Source: Bog-473 sp963741995
GTDB taxonomy: Bacteria > Actinomycetota > Acidimicrobiia > Acidimicrobiales > RAAP-2
Direction of reading: 5' to 3'
Assembly (NCBI GenBank): GCA_963741995.1
Contig: CAVUKI010000009.1
Location: 496,001 to 560,000 of the forward strand
Length of the DNA: 64,000 nt
Shown here: piece by piece, positions 53,301 to 61,760 of the stretch
Position numbering within the stretch: the first letter of the stretch is position 1
Layout of the letters: every line of letters begins with the position of its first letter
The notes under the pieces: model-generated
What the model saw: the letters and a program-made list of their open reading frames with translations, nothing else
Told to the model about the DNA's origin: nothing
The model's database searches: none
Position numbers and translations under genes: made by a program

Positions 53301-54059
53301 GGCGGAGAGATCGTAGTAGGCACCGGCGGTGGTGCAGTTTCCTGCTGACGAGCACGAAACGCCCGAGAGGGTAGCCCCACTGGCAGTGGCCGGTGCGGTG
53401 ATCTCCGTTGCCTGCGCCCAGCTACCCGAGGTCTCGGTGGCCGCCATCGGGTGCGGGTAGCCCGAGGTGTCGGGGTAGCTCCTGGTGGCGGTGCAGTTTC
53501 CTGCTGACGAGCACGAAACCCCCGAGAGCGAAGGACTAAATAGAGAAGACGCGACGGCGTTGGCCGGGGCGGTGACTTCCGTCGCCTGCGCCCAGGTGCC
53601 CAAGGTCTCGGTGGCCGCCATCGCCTGGGAGTTCCCCGAGCTGTCGGTGTAGGACCCGGTGGCGGTGCAGTTCTCCGACGACGAGCACGAGACCCCGGAG
53701 AGGGAATCTCCGGGATCGGTCCCGGCGTTGGCCGGGGCGGTGATTTCCGTGGCTTGCGCCCAGGTGCCCGATGTCTCGCTGGCCGCCATCGCTTGGCGGT
53801 TGCCGGAGCTGTCGGTGTAGCCGCCGATGGCGGTGCAGTTCGTCGCGGACCAGCACGAGACCTCGTTGAGGGAAGCATCGGGATTGGTCCCAGCGTTGGC
53901 CGGGGCGGTGATCTCCGTGGCCTGCGCCCAGGTGCCTTGCGCTGATGCAGGCGAAGCCGTCAACAGAGACCCAGCGAACACCGAGGCGACGACGGTTGCC
54001 CCGAACAGCAACGACCCGGCCAGCAACGCGGGCAGACCCCTTGCGCGGTAAGTCCCCAT
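50327..54059 (-). CDS. giant secreted mosaic protein (WAQA, InlB-type, Kelch-like and TIG repeats), frameshifted
   Basis: About 1,240 residues. The start ATG 54059 after GGGAGGGA gives MGTYRARGLPALLAGSLLFG, a signal peptide. Then come seven repeats of GTWAQATEITAPANA with VSCSSxxNCTAxGSYxDSSGN, two InlB-like repeats (IDTVAFNSDGGAAV to GWFTAASGGTEVG), about six Kelch-like units (SPPARDFASMAYDPATGQMV, LFGG, DDTWTWNGTTWTQ), a third InlB-like unit and three IPT/TIG domains (SAVSPNSGPVTGGTPITITG). Frame breaks occur near 51935, 51870, 51720, 51650, 51240 and 50935. It is probably a surface adhesin, carried as element cargo. Confidence 0.78.
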
Positions 54060-54405
54060 GGCGCCCGTCCCTCCCTTTGGGATGCGGTTCGCGCACCCGC
54101 TCCGAGTATGCGTACCAGAGTTTCGGCTGGGTCGCCATGGTGATCGGGCGCACAAACAGCGTGTAGTCCCGCCGAAAACGTTGAAACCTGGCTCCTAAGC
54201 TAAGTTGTTCACTGGGTCAAGAACGGGTCAAGAAACGATCCGAGGGCCACGGCGTCGCTGAGGTGGACGAGACCTCGCGAACGCCGCGGCCCGGATTTTG
54301 CCGACAGTCGGGGTGGACCCAACATCGCCACCACCGACGGCCGGCATGGACTGCGACGCCACCGAGGGCGCTTACTCCGAAGCAAACGCCGCAGCCCAGA
54401 ACTTG
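54060..54405. other. 346-base interval upstream of the secreted gene
   Basis: No supported gene (a plus-strand frame at 54263-54892 is a shadow). It holds tandem 11-base repeats GGGTCAAGAAC and GGGTCAAGAAA at 54214-54235, 155 bases upstream of the start of the giant gene, a plausible regulator site. Confidence 0.4.
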
Positions 54406-54798
54406 TCAGCCGCCGAACATGCCCGCTTCGGAGCCGGCGGCCGCGGCAAGGTACTGCAGCTCCTGGATCGAGAGTCCCGCCATGCTGCCGCCGGCTGCCG
54501 CGATGCGAGAGTCAGCCTCGTTGACCTGTTGGTGCAACCTGAACGCGAGAGCGGCGTTCCGACTCGCATCGGCGTCGAGGGCGGCGGCTGACGTCGTGAG
54601 GTCGGGCGCGGACTCGGTGACGGGCTTGGGGGCATTGCGCTCCTTGATGGCTGTGGCCATCGCCCCGGCCGCGCTCTCGGTGAGACTGAAGGAGCGCGCG
54701 ACTTGTTCGATGCCGTACCGCTCCGTTCCGTGTTCCTCGAACATGGCGTCGATGCGTTTCACGTCCCAGGACTTGAGATCACTGAGTTGCTTTGTCAT
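54406..54798 (-). CDS. hypothetical element protein, 130 aa
   Basis: MTKQLSDLKSWDVKRIDAMF, helical, with EHGTERYGIEQVARSFSLTE and ADASRNAALAFRLHQQVNEA and an Ala-Gly-rich end. It sits 58 bases beyond the shifted end of the gene at 54857 and belongs to the same transcript. No family recognised. Confidence 0.5.
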   Translation of the reverse strand: MTKQLSDLKSWDVKRIDAMFEEHGTERYGIEQVARSFSLTESAAGAMATAIKERNAPKPVTESAPDLTTSAAALDADASRNAALAFRLHQQVNEADSRIAAAGGSMAGLSIQELQYLAAAAGSEAGMFGG

Positions 54799-54856
54799 GA
54801 GGGTATTTCCTTTCGGGTTGGGTGAGCGTGCGATCTGTGGACTCCGACGCGAGCAG

Positions 54857-55596
54857 TCATGGCGTCGGGAGCTGCGGCGCTCCGGCGGCTAGGAGCTTGA
54901 GAGCCTCGAGGAGACCTTGCTGGCCGCCGAGTTCCCTCATGGCCGGCAGCAGTATGGCTGCGAGCTGTCCGGGGCGCGGCACGAGGTAAGGGGTACGCAG
55001 TCGACTGACGCGGAGCCGTGGCGCGGAGCTTTGAATCGAGACCGCTGGACGGGAGCGGGTTCGGGGTTAGCCAAGGGCGTCTCTGGTCCGTGGACGAAGG
55101 GCGAAGCGGCCGTGCCGCCTATCCGGTGCGGATTCAAGCCGCTCCCGGCCTCATACGTCGGCTCGACATTCGGCGCCACCTTCTCGAGCCGATGGACGGC
55201 CAGCTCGACAAAGGCGTCGTATCGCTCTGCCGCCGCGACCAACTGGGGCAGCGCGGCCTCGATGGCGAGGAGTGCAGATAGGACGTCCTGGCTAAGCCCA
55301 GGCAGGCCGGCGAGGACTTCGTCGCACGCCTCGTTCGCTCGGGCCTCCTTCACAGCCGCCGCCAGAGGATGGACATCCGCCGCGGCGCCCTGGTACGCCA
55401 ACGCGGCAAACTCAGCCGCCTGGTCAGCCGCAGCGATGTCGGCTGGGGTGATCTTGGCACTCCCCCGGCCACCGCTTGCGACCTTCGCACGGAGTGCCGC
55501 GGCGTCGGTCGCGGCCTTCACGGACGCGAGTCGAGTGGTCTCCTTGGCATCCTGGGCCGTCGCCAGGGCGGCCTCTGCCTCGTTCAGTGTTGGCAT
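54857..55596 (-). CDS. coiled-coil protein, possibly scaffold-like, one frameshift
   Basis: ATG 55596 (after GGAAGGG) gives MPTLNEAEAALATAQDAKET with long Ala-rich helices to about residue 165. The visible frame ends at 54937 in a poor tail, but from near 54995 another frame gives LVPRPGQLAAILLPAMRELG, GQQGLLEALKLLAAG and stops at 54857, which is a better C-terminus. The predicted coiled coil resembles small scaffold or accessory proteins of phages; no named family. Confidence 0.5.
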
Positions 55597-55996
55597 CGCT
55601 GCCCTTCCTTTCGTGCGGTGACGGACTCGGCGCATACGCGCCATGACTTCGCGCCCGCTCACCGTGGAGCGTCCCGCGCTTGAGTAGGCCCGTGACGGCC
55701 TGTGGGGTGATCTTCAGTTCGACAGCTGCATCGGAAACGGTCATCTGCGGGTACTCCACCACCTCGCAACGTGAGGAGTCCACGTGCGAAACGTCTTGCG
55801 CAACATCCGAAACACGCTTTGCCTCAAACCAGGCGCCCACATTGTCGATCAGCTCGACCGCGGCCACGATGTCTGGGTCGACGGAGACCCGATCGCGCCG
55901 AGCCGCGGCGAGGTCGCGCATCAGCGGATGGCGGATCGCCGCGCAGGCAGACGCCGGGATGAACGCGCCCTCGGTCGTGATGGCGACAGCGGTCAT
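55424..55996 (-). CDS. HTH-containing hypothetical protein, end uncertain
   Basis: ATG 55996 overlaps the terL stop (ATGA). MTAVAITTEGAFIPASACAA, VELIDNVGAWFEAKRVSDVA, then a helix-turn-helix-like line TVSDAAVELKITPQAVTGLL and KRGTLHGER. After that the frame becomes Arg/Ser-rich and runs 170 bases into the next gene, so the true end is probably near 55600-55650 and an indel is likely. The role is not known. Confidence 0.45.
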   Translation of the reverse strand: MTAVAITTEGAFIPASACAAIRHPLMRDLAAARRDRVSVDPDIVAAVELIDNVGAWFEAKRVSDVAQDVSHVDSSRCEVVEYPQMTVSDAAVELKITPQAVTGLLKRGTLHGERARSHGAYAPSPSPHERKGSDANTERGRGRPGDGPGCQGDHSTRVREGRDRRRGTPCEGRKRWPGECQDHPSRHRCG

Positions 55997-57594
55997 ACGA
56001 ACGGACTCGGAGCAAGACCGCCAAGGAGCACCGGCTCGTCGTCGGGTCGCTCCACGTCGGAGGGCATCGTGGTGTCGCCCGCGAACCGGTGTCCCAGAAG
56101 TGCCGGCCTAGGAATCTCGCCGCGGTCCCTGGCCGCCTCCAGGTGGATCCGGAACTCGTCGCTGCCGTCATTGCGAATATCGGTGTAGAAGAACGGGCCT
56201 CCGGGCGGCGGACGACCCTGACTTTCGACCGCGCCGAGCGCAGCCATCGCCAGAGCCACGACGACGTCGATCTTGTGGCTGGTCTTCTCCTTGGCGATCT
56301 TCCAGCCGCGCGGCGATTCGACTGCCACGGCCCGGGAGACGGCCAGCCGCATCTCCTTGTCGGAGTAGGTGTGGAGGTTGCGGCCCTTGATCAGCTCGTA
56401 GAGGTTCGTGCCCATTTCCTCGAGGCGATTCGAGGTCTGGGGATACTCCTCCATGGGAAGACCCGCCCTGATCAGACGCTGGGAAGGCGACTGGAGCATG
56501 TGGGGGTCATAGAGCACCCGCTTGACGAGAAACCGATCTCGCAGCTCGTGCATGCTCGTCTCGATTGTCGCCTCGAAGTCCAGCGGGTTCTTCTTCGACG
56601 GCTGGAACACTCGGTGCCAGACAAGACGCACCCTCTTGGATGCCTGGTCGAAGGTGCAGGCCACAATGGCGGTCTGGTCACGTTTGTGTGACGCATCGAG
56701 TCCGACCCAGACGCCAAGCGCCTTGTCCACCACCACCGGTTGCAGGTCGGCGTCGACGCACGCGTCCCACCACTCCACCTCGACGAACGAAGACTCGTTC
56801 GATACGAAGCGGTTCTCGATCATGCGGAGGTACGCGTTGGGCCGCAGCTGCTCGCGCATTTGCTCCAGCCAATCGGTCGTCTGCCATGGCGCCACGGGCC
56901 TGTGGTGCCAGGCCATGACGAGGCCCTTCGCTCGGAACAGTCCGTTGCCGAGTTTCTTGCCTTTCAGGCCGCGGTGGTAGAGCGCCTCGAGCAGCGTGGA
57001 CTCGCCCTCAAAGCCCGCGTACGTCGTGGTGAACCGCGCTGCGACGCGGCGGGTCGGCGGGGGCACCATCTCGTCCCAGAGCCGGATCGACCGTTCAGTG
57101 GTGAAGGCCCACAGCTCGTCGAACACAGTGAAATGCGAGTTGCTGCCCGCGGCTCCTGCATAGTCAGATGCAATGGCTTCGATGGTCGCACCGGTGCTGA
57201 ACTCGATCTTCTTGCCGGTGACCTTGGCCGAGTGGCGAAGCATTGGCGACGCCTTGATGATGCGCTCGATCGCCTGGAACACGTGCCCCTGCGCCTGCTC
57301 GAGGTCGTTGGCCACGCAATAGCCCTCGCCGTAGCGGCCGGCGAGGACCAGGATCACGTAGATCATGGCCATCGCAGCCAGCGCTGTCTTTCCGGACTTC
57401 TTCGGCGCGCCGTAGAGCAGTTCGGGCGCCGGTAGCCGACCGTCGTCGGTGAGGGTCAGCGCTGCCCGCAGGAACTCGACCTGAGCCGTGTAGAGCTCGA
57501 ATGCCAGGTTCGTCTCGGGGTCGACCAGGCACTCGCTGATGAACGCCACCGGGTCGTGCCGGTATCGCTCCAGGTCGTCATCGGTGATCGTCAC
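55993..57594 (-). CDS. phage terminase large subunit
   Basis: A 533-residue packaging motor in one intact frame. Walker A is LLYGAPKKSGKTALAAMAM (about residues 59-77), Walker B is HFTVFDELWAF, and the C-terminal RNase H-like nuclease has VWVGLDASHKRDQTAIV with the first metal Asp and KIDVVVALAMAALG with a late one. The start is GTG 57594, overlapping the small-subunit stop. The protein should cut and pump DNA into a procapsid, which this element does not appear to encode. Confidence 0.88.
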   Translation of the reverse strand: MTITDDDLERYRHDPVAFISECLVDPETNLAFELYTAQVEFLRAALTLTDDGRLPAPELLYGAPKKSGKTALAAMAMIYVILVLAGRYGEGYCVANDLEQAQGHVFQAIERIIKASPMLRHSAKVTGKKIEFSTGATIEAIASDYAGAAGSNSHFTVFDELWAFTTERSIRLWDEMVPPPTRRVAARFTTTYAGFEGESTLLEALYHRGLKGKKLGNGLFRAKGLVMAWHHRPVAPWQTTDWLEQMREQLRPNAYLRMIENRFVSNESSFVEVEWWDACVDADLQPVVVDKALGVWVGLDASHKRDQTAIVACTFDQASKRVRLVWHRVFQPSKKNPLDFEATIETSMHELRDRFLVKRVLYDPHMLQSPSQRLIRAGLPMEEYPQTSNRLEEMGTNLYELIKGRNLHTYSDKEMRLAVSRAVAVESPRGWKIAKEKTSHKIDVVVALAMAALGAVESQGRPPPGGPFFYTDIRNDGSDEFRIHLEAARDRGEIPRPALLGHRFAGDTTMPSDVERPDDEPVLLGGLAPSPFV

Positions 57595-58028
57595 GTGCCC
57601 GCCTCGCCGGTTCCTGACGCTGCGGCGGCCAGACGGCCCACGAGACTGGCCTCCGTGGACGCTGCAGCGCCGGTCGTGGCCCTCAGGCGGGCGTAGGACT
57701 GCGGATCCAGGCCCAGGAGCGCGCTGGCCTTCATCGAGGCATTGGCGCACGCCGTGGCGGACTCCCAGAGCCGCTGAGGGACGGCACCAGCGCCCTTCTC
57801 AGCCGACACCTCGGCGATGTGCTGGTGGATGAGCTGCTCCCGGGCCTCGGCGCGCAGGAACCTGGCCACGGCGGGCACGAATGCGGCCTTGTCGAGCCAC
57901 GGGGCGATCTCGAAGAGCTGCTCCCGCACCTCGGCGGCACGCGCTTCGATCGTGCGCGGACTGTCGCCGCCGTGGACCAGGGCCGCGGTGTTGCCGGGCT
58001 CGAAGTCGGGATGCCTCGGACCGCTCAT
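57591..58028 (-). CDS. probable terminase small subunit, 145 aa
   Basis: MSGPRHPDFEPGNTAALVHG, helical core RAAEVREQLFEIAPWLDKAA, and a C-terminal REQLIHQHIAEVS. Position directly before terL with a 4-base GTGA overlap, and length, suit the DNA-recognition subunit. No HTH motif is strong, so the call rests on context. Confidence 0.65.
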   Translation of the reverse strand: MSGPRHPDFEPGNTAALVHGGDSPRTIEARAAEVREQLFEIAPWLDKAAFVPAVARFLRAEAREQLIHQHIAEVSAEKGAGAVPQRLWESATACANASMKASALLGLDPQSYARLRATTGAAASTEASLVGRLAAAASGTGEAGT

Positions 58029-58180
58029 CGCTCTTGACTCTCTGTCTTGTGTCGTGCCTCTGACCTGGGGTTATTGGCGGACTTCTGCCGGTCTTCTGCC
58101 GGTTGCCGGCGGCGTTTCCTTGCGCGCGCGGGGTTTTGCGGACTGTCAGTCGGTTTCTTGCGGTCGCCAAACTTGGTCAC
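58025..58180 (-). CDS. small basic protein, 51 aa, between SWIM gene and terS
   Basis: GTG 58180 starts VTKFGDRKKPTDSPQNPARA and continues very basic to TGA 58025. It overlaps the upstream stop as GTGA and the terS start as ATGA, the compact style of this operon. It probably binds nucleic acid. Confidence 0.5.
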   Translation of the reverse strand: MTKFGDRKKPTDSPQNPARARKRRRQPAEDRQKSANNPRSEARHKTESQER

Positions 58181-58398
58181 GAAGCCACCATCGCCAACGC
58201 CTTGACGGCCAAAATGTGGCTGCAGCCGTAGGGCTCCGAGCAGCTGCAGCTCCAACCATCTGCGCTGAACGTGCAGTCGTAGATCCCCTCCCCGTCTCTG
58301 ACGGCAGCGGTCAGGGTGGTGGCAGAGCACCACTTGATGACGACCTCGTCGTATCCGTCGCTGAAGAAGGTCACGACGCAGCCAGTCCGCCCGTGCAT
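58177..58398 (-). CDS. SWIM-type zinc-finger protein, 73 aa
   Basis: The end YDCTFSADGWSCSCSEPYGC SHILAVKALA holds the CxC...CxH pattern of a SWIM zinc finger (SCSC then CSH). ATG 58398 is the listed start; an upstream frame from GTG 58498 (MTSAVRESMRRSATTQSDIH) may be its true N-terminus through a one-base shift near 58395. SWIM domains mediate DNA or protein contacts. Confidence 0.6.
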   Translation of the reverse strand: MHGRTGCVVTFFSDGYDEVVIKWCSATTLTAAVRDGEGIYDCTFSADGWSCSCSEPYGCSHILAVKALAMVAS

Positions 58399-58622
58399 CG
58401 TGTTCGTCCGCCAGCTGATTAAGAAGCGCTGTCGCGCTGTGAATGTCGCTCTGGGTCGTCGCCGAACGCCGCATTGATTCTCTGACGGCCGATGTCACGA
58501 GAGACGCAGTAGGTCGTCGGGATGGCTGTCACCAAACGCTCGAGCTCGGATTCAGCGAGTTCCTGTCCGCGCTGAGCCTGAGCCGCCGAACGGATCTCGC
58601 GTCGGCGAGGTTCCCGTTCCCC

Positions 58623-59099
58623 TCATCCGCGTCGAACCGCCTTTTGGTCCCCAGCTTTCGGCTGGGGATTTAGGGGCGGTTCTATTGATGATTCAAATGA
58701 CGGTTCTGGTGGCACCGGTGCCACCCTTAACCCCGGCGCGTGTGCCACCCCCTCCCCGGCGTCAGTGTCACCCTGGCAATCCGCCACCCCTGGCAAATCG
58801 CCACCCTCATCCTCAGCAAGATGGACGACGATGATGTACTTGTTGGACCGAGTTCCCCACTCGCTCGAGCCCCCTCTGCCGCCGCCTCGGATGACGATCA
58901 CGTCATTGATGGCTTCGAGGCTCCGGATGCGGCGCTGAGTCGTCCGATCGTCGATCCGACATTTTCGGGCGATGTAGTGGATGCTGGGCCAGCATTCGGC
59001 TTGGTCGTTGGCGTTGTCCGCCAGAGCCAAGAGGACGAGAAGGTCAGTACCGGACGCCTTCGATCGCTCCCATACGCTTGTCATCACTCTGATGCTCAT
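58623..59099 (-). CDS. helix-turn-helix replication-type protein, 158 aa
   Basis: MSIRVMTSVWERSKASGTDL, then LLVLLALADNANDQAECWPS and IHYIARKCRIDDRTTQRRIR, a winged-helix N-domain typical of phage and plasmid replication initiators of the helix-turn-helix_36 kind. ATG 59099 overlaps the previous stop (ATGA). The C-terminal part is a Pro/Glu-rich tail. Confidence 0.65.
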   Translation of the reverse strand: MSIRVMTSVWERSKASGTDLLVLLALADNANDQAECWPSIHYIARKCRIDDRTTQRRIRSLEAINDVIVIRGGGRGGSSEWGTRSNKYIIVVHLAEDEGGDLPGVADCQGDTDAGEGVAHAPGLRVAPVPPEPSFESSIEPPLNPQPKAGDQKAVRRG

Positions 59100-59305
59100 G
59101 CGGCCCCCTCCTCGTCGGCACCCAGGAGTCGGAGCAGCGGCACAGTCGGGATCACGATGGCCTTCCCGAGACGGATGCTCGGCAGACTGCGGTTGGCGAT
59201 GGCGTCGTAGACGGTCGACCGGGGCGTGCCGCTGATCTCTGACCAACGCTTCGGTTTGATGACCGGCACGCTCCTGAGCTCGTCGAGCCAACCTGGAGCG
59301 GTCAC
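59096..59305 (-). CDS. excisionase-like small HTH protein, 69 aa
   Basis: MTAPGWLDELRSVPVIKPKR and WSEISGTPRSTVYDAIANRS LPSIRLGKAIVIP is the MerR-like excisionase/HTH_17 form, expected to bind DNA and perhaps help excision. It lies between the repressor region and the replication gene. Confidence 0.65.
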   Translation of the reverse strand: MTAPGWLDELRSVPVIKPKRWSEISGTPRSTVYDAIANRSLPSIRLGKAIVIPTVPLLRLLGADEEGAA

Positions 59306-59617
59306 TCAGATCACCTCCCGGGGGTCGGCCGGCCATGCAGATTTCGACAGGCCGCGGGGTCCCGGAAGCACCTCGGCAAGTGCTCGACCCTCGAGAGCGG
59401 CTTTAACGGCGGGTGTCACGGCCCACTTCCCGCCGTTCTCCGACAGACCGAGTTCTCGGGCCAGGGTTGCGGCGTGGGATTGGGTGACACCGCCGCCCAC
59501 CACGATTTCGCGCACGGTCACGGTCTCGCGAAGGACGAATCCGCCGCTGGCGAGGGCGTTCGCCACCGCCTGCTCCCCAACCGGGTCGCTCTGCGCTTCG
59601 GTCCTGCGGCCGCTCAT
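59306..59617 (-). CDS. hypothetical protein, 103 aa
   Basis: MSGRRTEAQSDPVGEQAVAN with a probable winged-helix-like core (TQSHAATLARELGLSENGGK, WAVTPAVKAAL). It overlaps the XRE stop and stops directly before the next gene, so it is part of the same operon. No family recognised. Confidence 0.5.
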   Translation of the reverse strand: MSGRRTEAQSDPVGEQAVANALASGGFVLRETVTVREIVVGGGVTQSHAATLARELGLSENGGKWAVTPAVKAALEGRALAEVLPGPRGLSKSAWPADPREVI

Positions 59618-59811
59618 AGCCGGCCCTCCAGCTCACGGCGCAAGCATTCGATGACCTCGCAGTAGCGCTCAGCCCTCTCCCCCGTTGGGACACGCTGGCC
59701 CGTCTCCCAAAGGTGGATCGTGGCCGCCGTAACGCCGGCCGATTGACCCACCTCACTCTGCGTCGCTTCCGCCATTTGGCGGATCCTGCGTCCCTCCCCA
59801 GTACGAGCCAT
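59614..59811 (-). CDS. XRE-family repressor, 65 aa
   Basis: MARTGEGRRIRQMAEATQSE and VGQSAGVTAATIHLWETGQR VPTGERAERYCEV is a Cro/C1-type helix-turn-helix. It is the first gene of the leftward operon and faces the rightward gene at 59935, as a phage repressor region would. ATG 59811 preferred over a longer frame. Confidence 0.72.
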   Translation of the reverse strand: MARTGEGRRIRQMAEATQSEVGQSAGVTAATIHLWETGQRVPTGERAERYCEVIECLRRELEGRL

Positions 59812-59898
59812 GAGTCGGCCCCTGGAAGCTGAAAGCAATCGGTTTGTGCTCACAGGTGGTAGCCTAACCAGAATCTCAACGTCGGATCTACGTCTCTA

Positions 59899-59927
59899 TT
59901 GCATCAGCTCAGCGACAGTGATACAGT
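59899..59927 (+). promoter_or_regulatory. strong leaderless promoter of the rightward operon
   Basis: TTGCAT at 59899-59904, 17 bases, TACAGT at 59922-59927, then seven bases to ATG 59935. The spacing is ideal and no ribosome site precedes the ATG, so the message is probably leaderless. Confidence 0.7.
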
Positions 59928-59934
59928 TCAGCCC

Positions 59935-60438
59935 ATGCCAGCCAACACAACCGATTGGAACCAGGTGTGGCCCTCCCATGGCTCGTCACGGGGGCAGGTC
60001 AGAACCGGTGTGGTGGACCACGTCGAACTCAAGGGAACCACCTACGTCGTCCCCCGGCTGTTCGATGTCATGTTCGCTGACCCCCGGCTGCTCTTTGATG
60101 TCGAGATCTCGGTCCACATGGATCCGACGACGCTCGGGCCGCAGTGCTCACACATCGACGTCCAGCAGCGGCCCAACGGTCCGGAGGTGACGTCCGAGAA
60201 GCTGCGGTCTATACCGATCGCTCAACTCATGCAGCAAGGCGCTCGGTTCATGGCCCTGCAACCGAGCACGGAGGAAGACGGGTCGATCCGGTTCGTGCCG
60301 GCTCGACTCTCTGAGGAGGGGCGGGCTGAGGTGACCGCCGCTTGGCGCTGGGCGAAGGCCGCACCCGCGGAGGGGATCGTTTCCAGTGACGCAAGTGAAT
60401 CTTCGTCTCATCGGTTCGCTCGTGGGCGACGTCCTTGA
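59935..60438 (+). CDS. hypothetical protein, 167 aa
   Basis: MPANTTDWNQVWPSHGSSRG, then VDHVELKGTTYVVPRLFDVM and later LSEEGRAEVTAAWRWAKAAP. First gene of the rightward operon; a longer frame from 59899 overlaps the promoter and is rejected. The end overlaps the next gene by 53 bases. No family recognised. Confidence 0.55.
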   Translation: MPANTTDWNQVWPSHGSSRGQVRTGVVDHVELKGTTYVVPRLFDVMFADPRLLFDVEISVHMDPTTLGPQCSHIDVQQRPNGPEVTSEKLRSIPIAQLMQQGARFMALQPSTEEDGSIRFVPARLSEEGRAEVTAAWRWAKAAPAEGIVSSDASESSSHRFARGRRP

Positions 60439-60598
60439 TCGGGCCGAATCGGCTGGCAAGCGACCCACGGTTTATGCCTCGGTGCAGAAGGAACTCGAGA
60501 ACAGAGGCTTTTACGTGTCGAGGGCAACAGTCCAACGTCGAATCAGGGAAGCACAGGAGCAAGGGTTCGCCCCGCGCTGGGTGAAGGAGGAAGCATGA
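60386..60598 (+). CDS. small HTH-like protein, 70 aa
   Basis: GTG 60386 gives TQVNLRLIGSLVGDVLDRAE and VQKELENRGFYVSRATVQRR, a helix pair ending in a likely recognition helix. It overlaps the previous gene and is coupled to the integrase by ATGA. It could be an excision or repression factor. Confidence 0.5.
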   Translation: MTQVNLRLIGSLVGDVLDRAESAGKRPTVYASVQKELENRGFYVSRATVQRRIREAQEQGFAPRWVKEEA

Positions 60599-61760
60599 AC
60601 GGTCACGTCGCCAAGAAGGCGTCCGCGAAGTCCCGCACTGGATTGATGTACTACCCGGTGGTCGAGCTCGACGCCGATCCGGTCACTGGAAAGCGCGCCC
60701 GTCGCTGGCATCCGGGCCACGTCCTGAAGGCCGACGCCCAAGAGGCGCTCCGCAAGCTGCAGGACGACGCCGACAAAGGCACCTACGTCGCTCCGGTGAA
60801 GGAGACGTTCGGTGAGTACCTCGAGGTGGCTCCCCCACCATCCGGACGACAGTCAGGGCCAACACGTACGAGTCCTACCGCTCGGCCGTCGTCGTGCACC
60901 TGATCCCCCATCTCGGACACCTGCAGCTGCGCCAACTCAACCGCGGCACGTTCAGCGCCTTGTACGCCGAGCTGAGCGAGACGGGTCGGGCCGACGGCCG
61001 CGGCGGGCTCTCCCCTCGCTCCGTCCGTGCGGTCCACGTGACGGCGCACAAGGCGCTGAAGGACGCAGTGAAAGACAACCTCCTCGCACGGAATCCGACG
61101 GACGATGCCAACGTGCCGGCGAAGGTCAGGAGCCAGACGCCGTCATGGACGGCCGAGCAGGTGGGCGGCGTTCCTGACGTCGACCCGATCCGATCACCTC
61201 CACTCCGCGTTCCTCACCACGGCCACCACGGGTCTTCGGCGTTCTGAGGTGCTCGGCCTCCGGTGGGCCGATGTCGATCTCGATGCTGGTTCGCTGAAGG
61301 TGCGCCAGGTCGTATCGCTCGACAAGTACAAGCCGTTCCTGGCCGAACCGAAGACGGCTCGGAGCCGTCGGGTGGTGGCGCTCGACGGCGGCACGGTGGT
61401 CGCCCTTCGGGCGCGCCGATCAAGCCCAGCGCGAGGAGCGGATAGCGGCCGGCCCAGCCTGGCAGCAGACGGATCTCGTGTTCACCAAGCTCGGACGGCA
61501 CGATCCTGCACCCCCAGACTCTGTCGGGCGCCTTCGAGCGGGCCGCCAGGAAGGCAGGGCTGCCACCGATCGGCATCCACGGCCTGCGGCACTCCCACGC
61601 CTCATTGGGACTCGCCAACAACGTTCCGCTGGTCATCATGAGCGAGCGCCTCGGGCACTCCTCCGTGGCGATCACTGGCGACGTCTACAGCCACTCCCTG
61701 CCGAGCCAGCACCAGGAGGCGGCCGACGCCATCGCCGGGCTGATCGGCGCGGGGCGCTAG
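60595..61760 (+). CDS. int: tyrosine recombinase / integrase, frameshifted
   Basis: About 388 residues. The N-terminal arm-binding domain (MNGHVAKKASAKSRTGLMYY and TFGEYLEV) and SAM-like core are followed by the catalytic domain with ArgI in TTGLRRSEVLGLRWADVDL, the HxxR pair in GIHGLRHSHASLGLA, and the nucleophile Tyr in ITGDVYSHSLP. Shifts fall near 60830, 61170, 61410 and 61500. The order of motifs is right, so the gene is probably functional in nature. It lies 0.8 kb from its tRNA target and its stop overlaps the convergent next gene. Confidence 0.85.

Noticed and set aside
50327..54059. Several separate secreted genes
   Set aside because: Repeat units continue across every frame change in the right order, so one frame-broken gene explains the region better.
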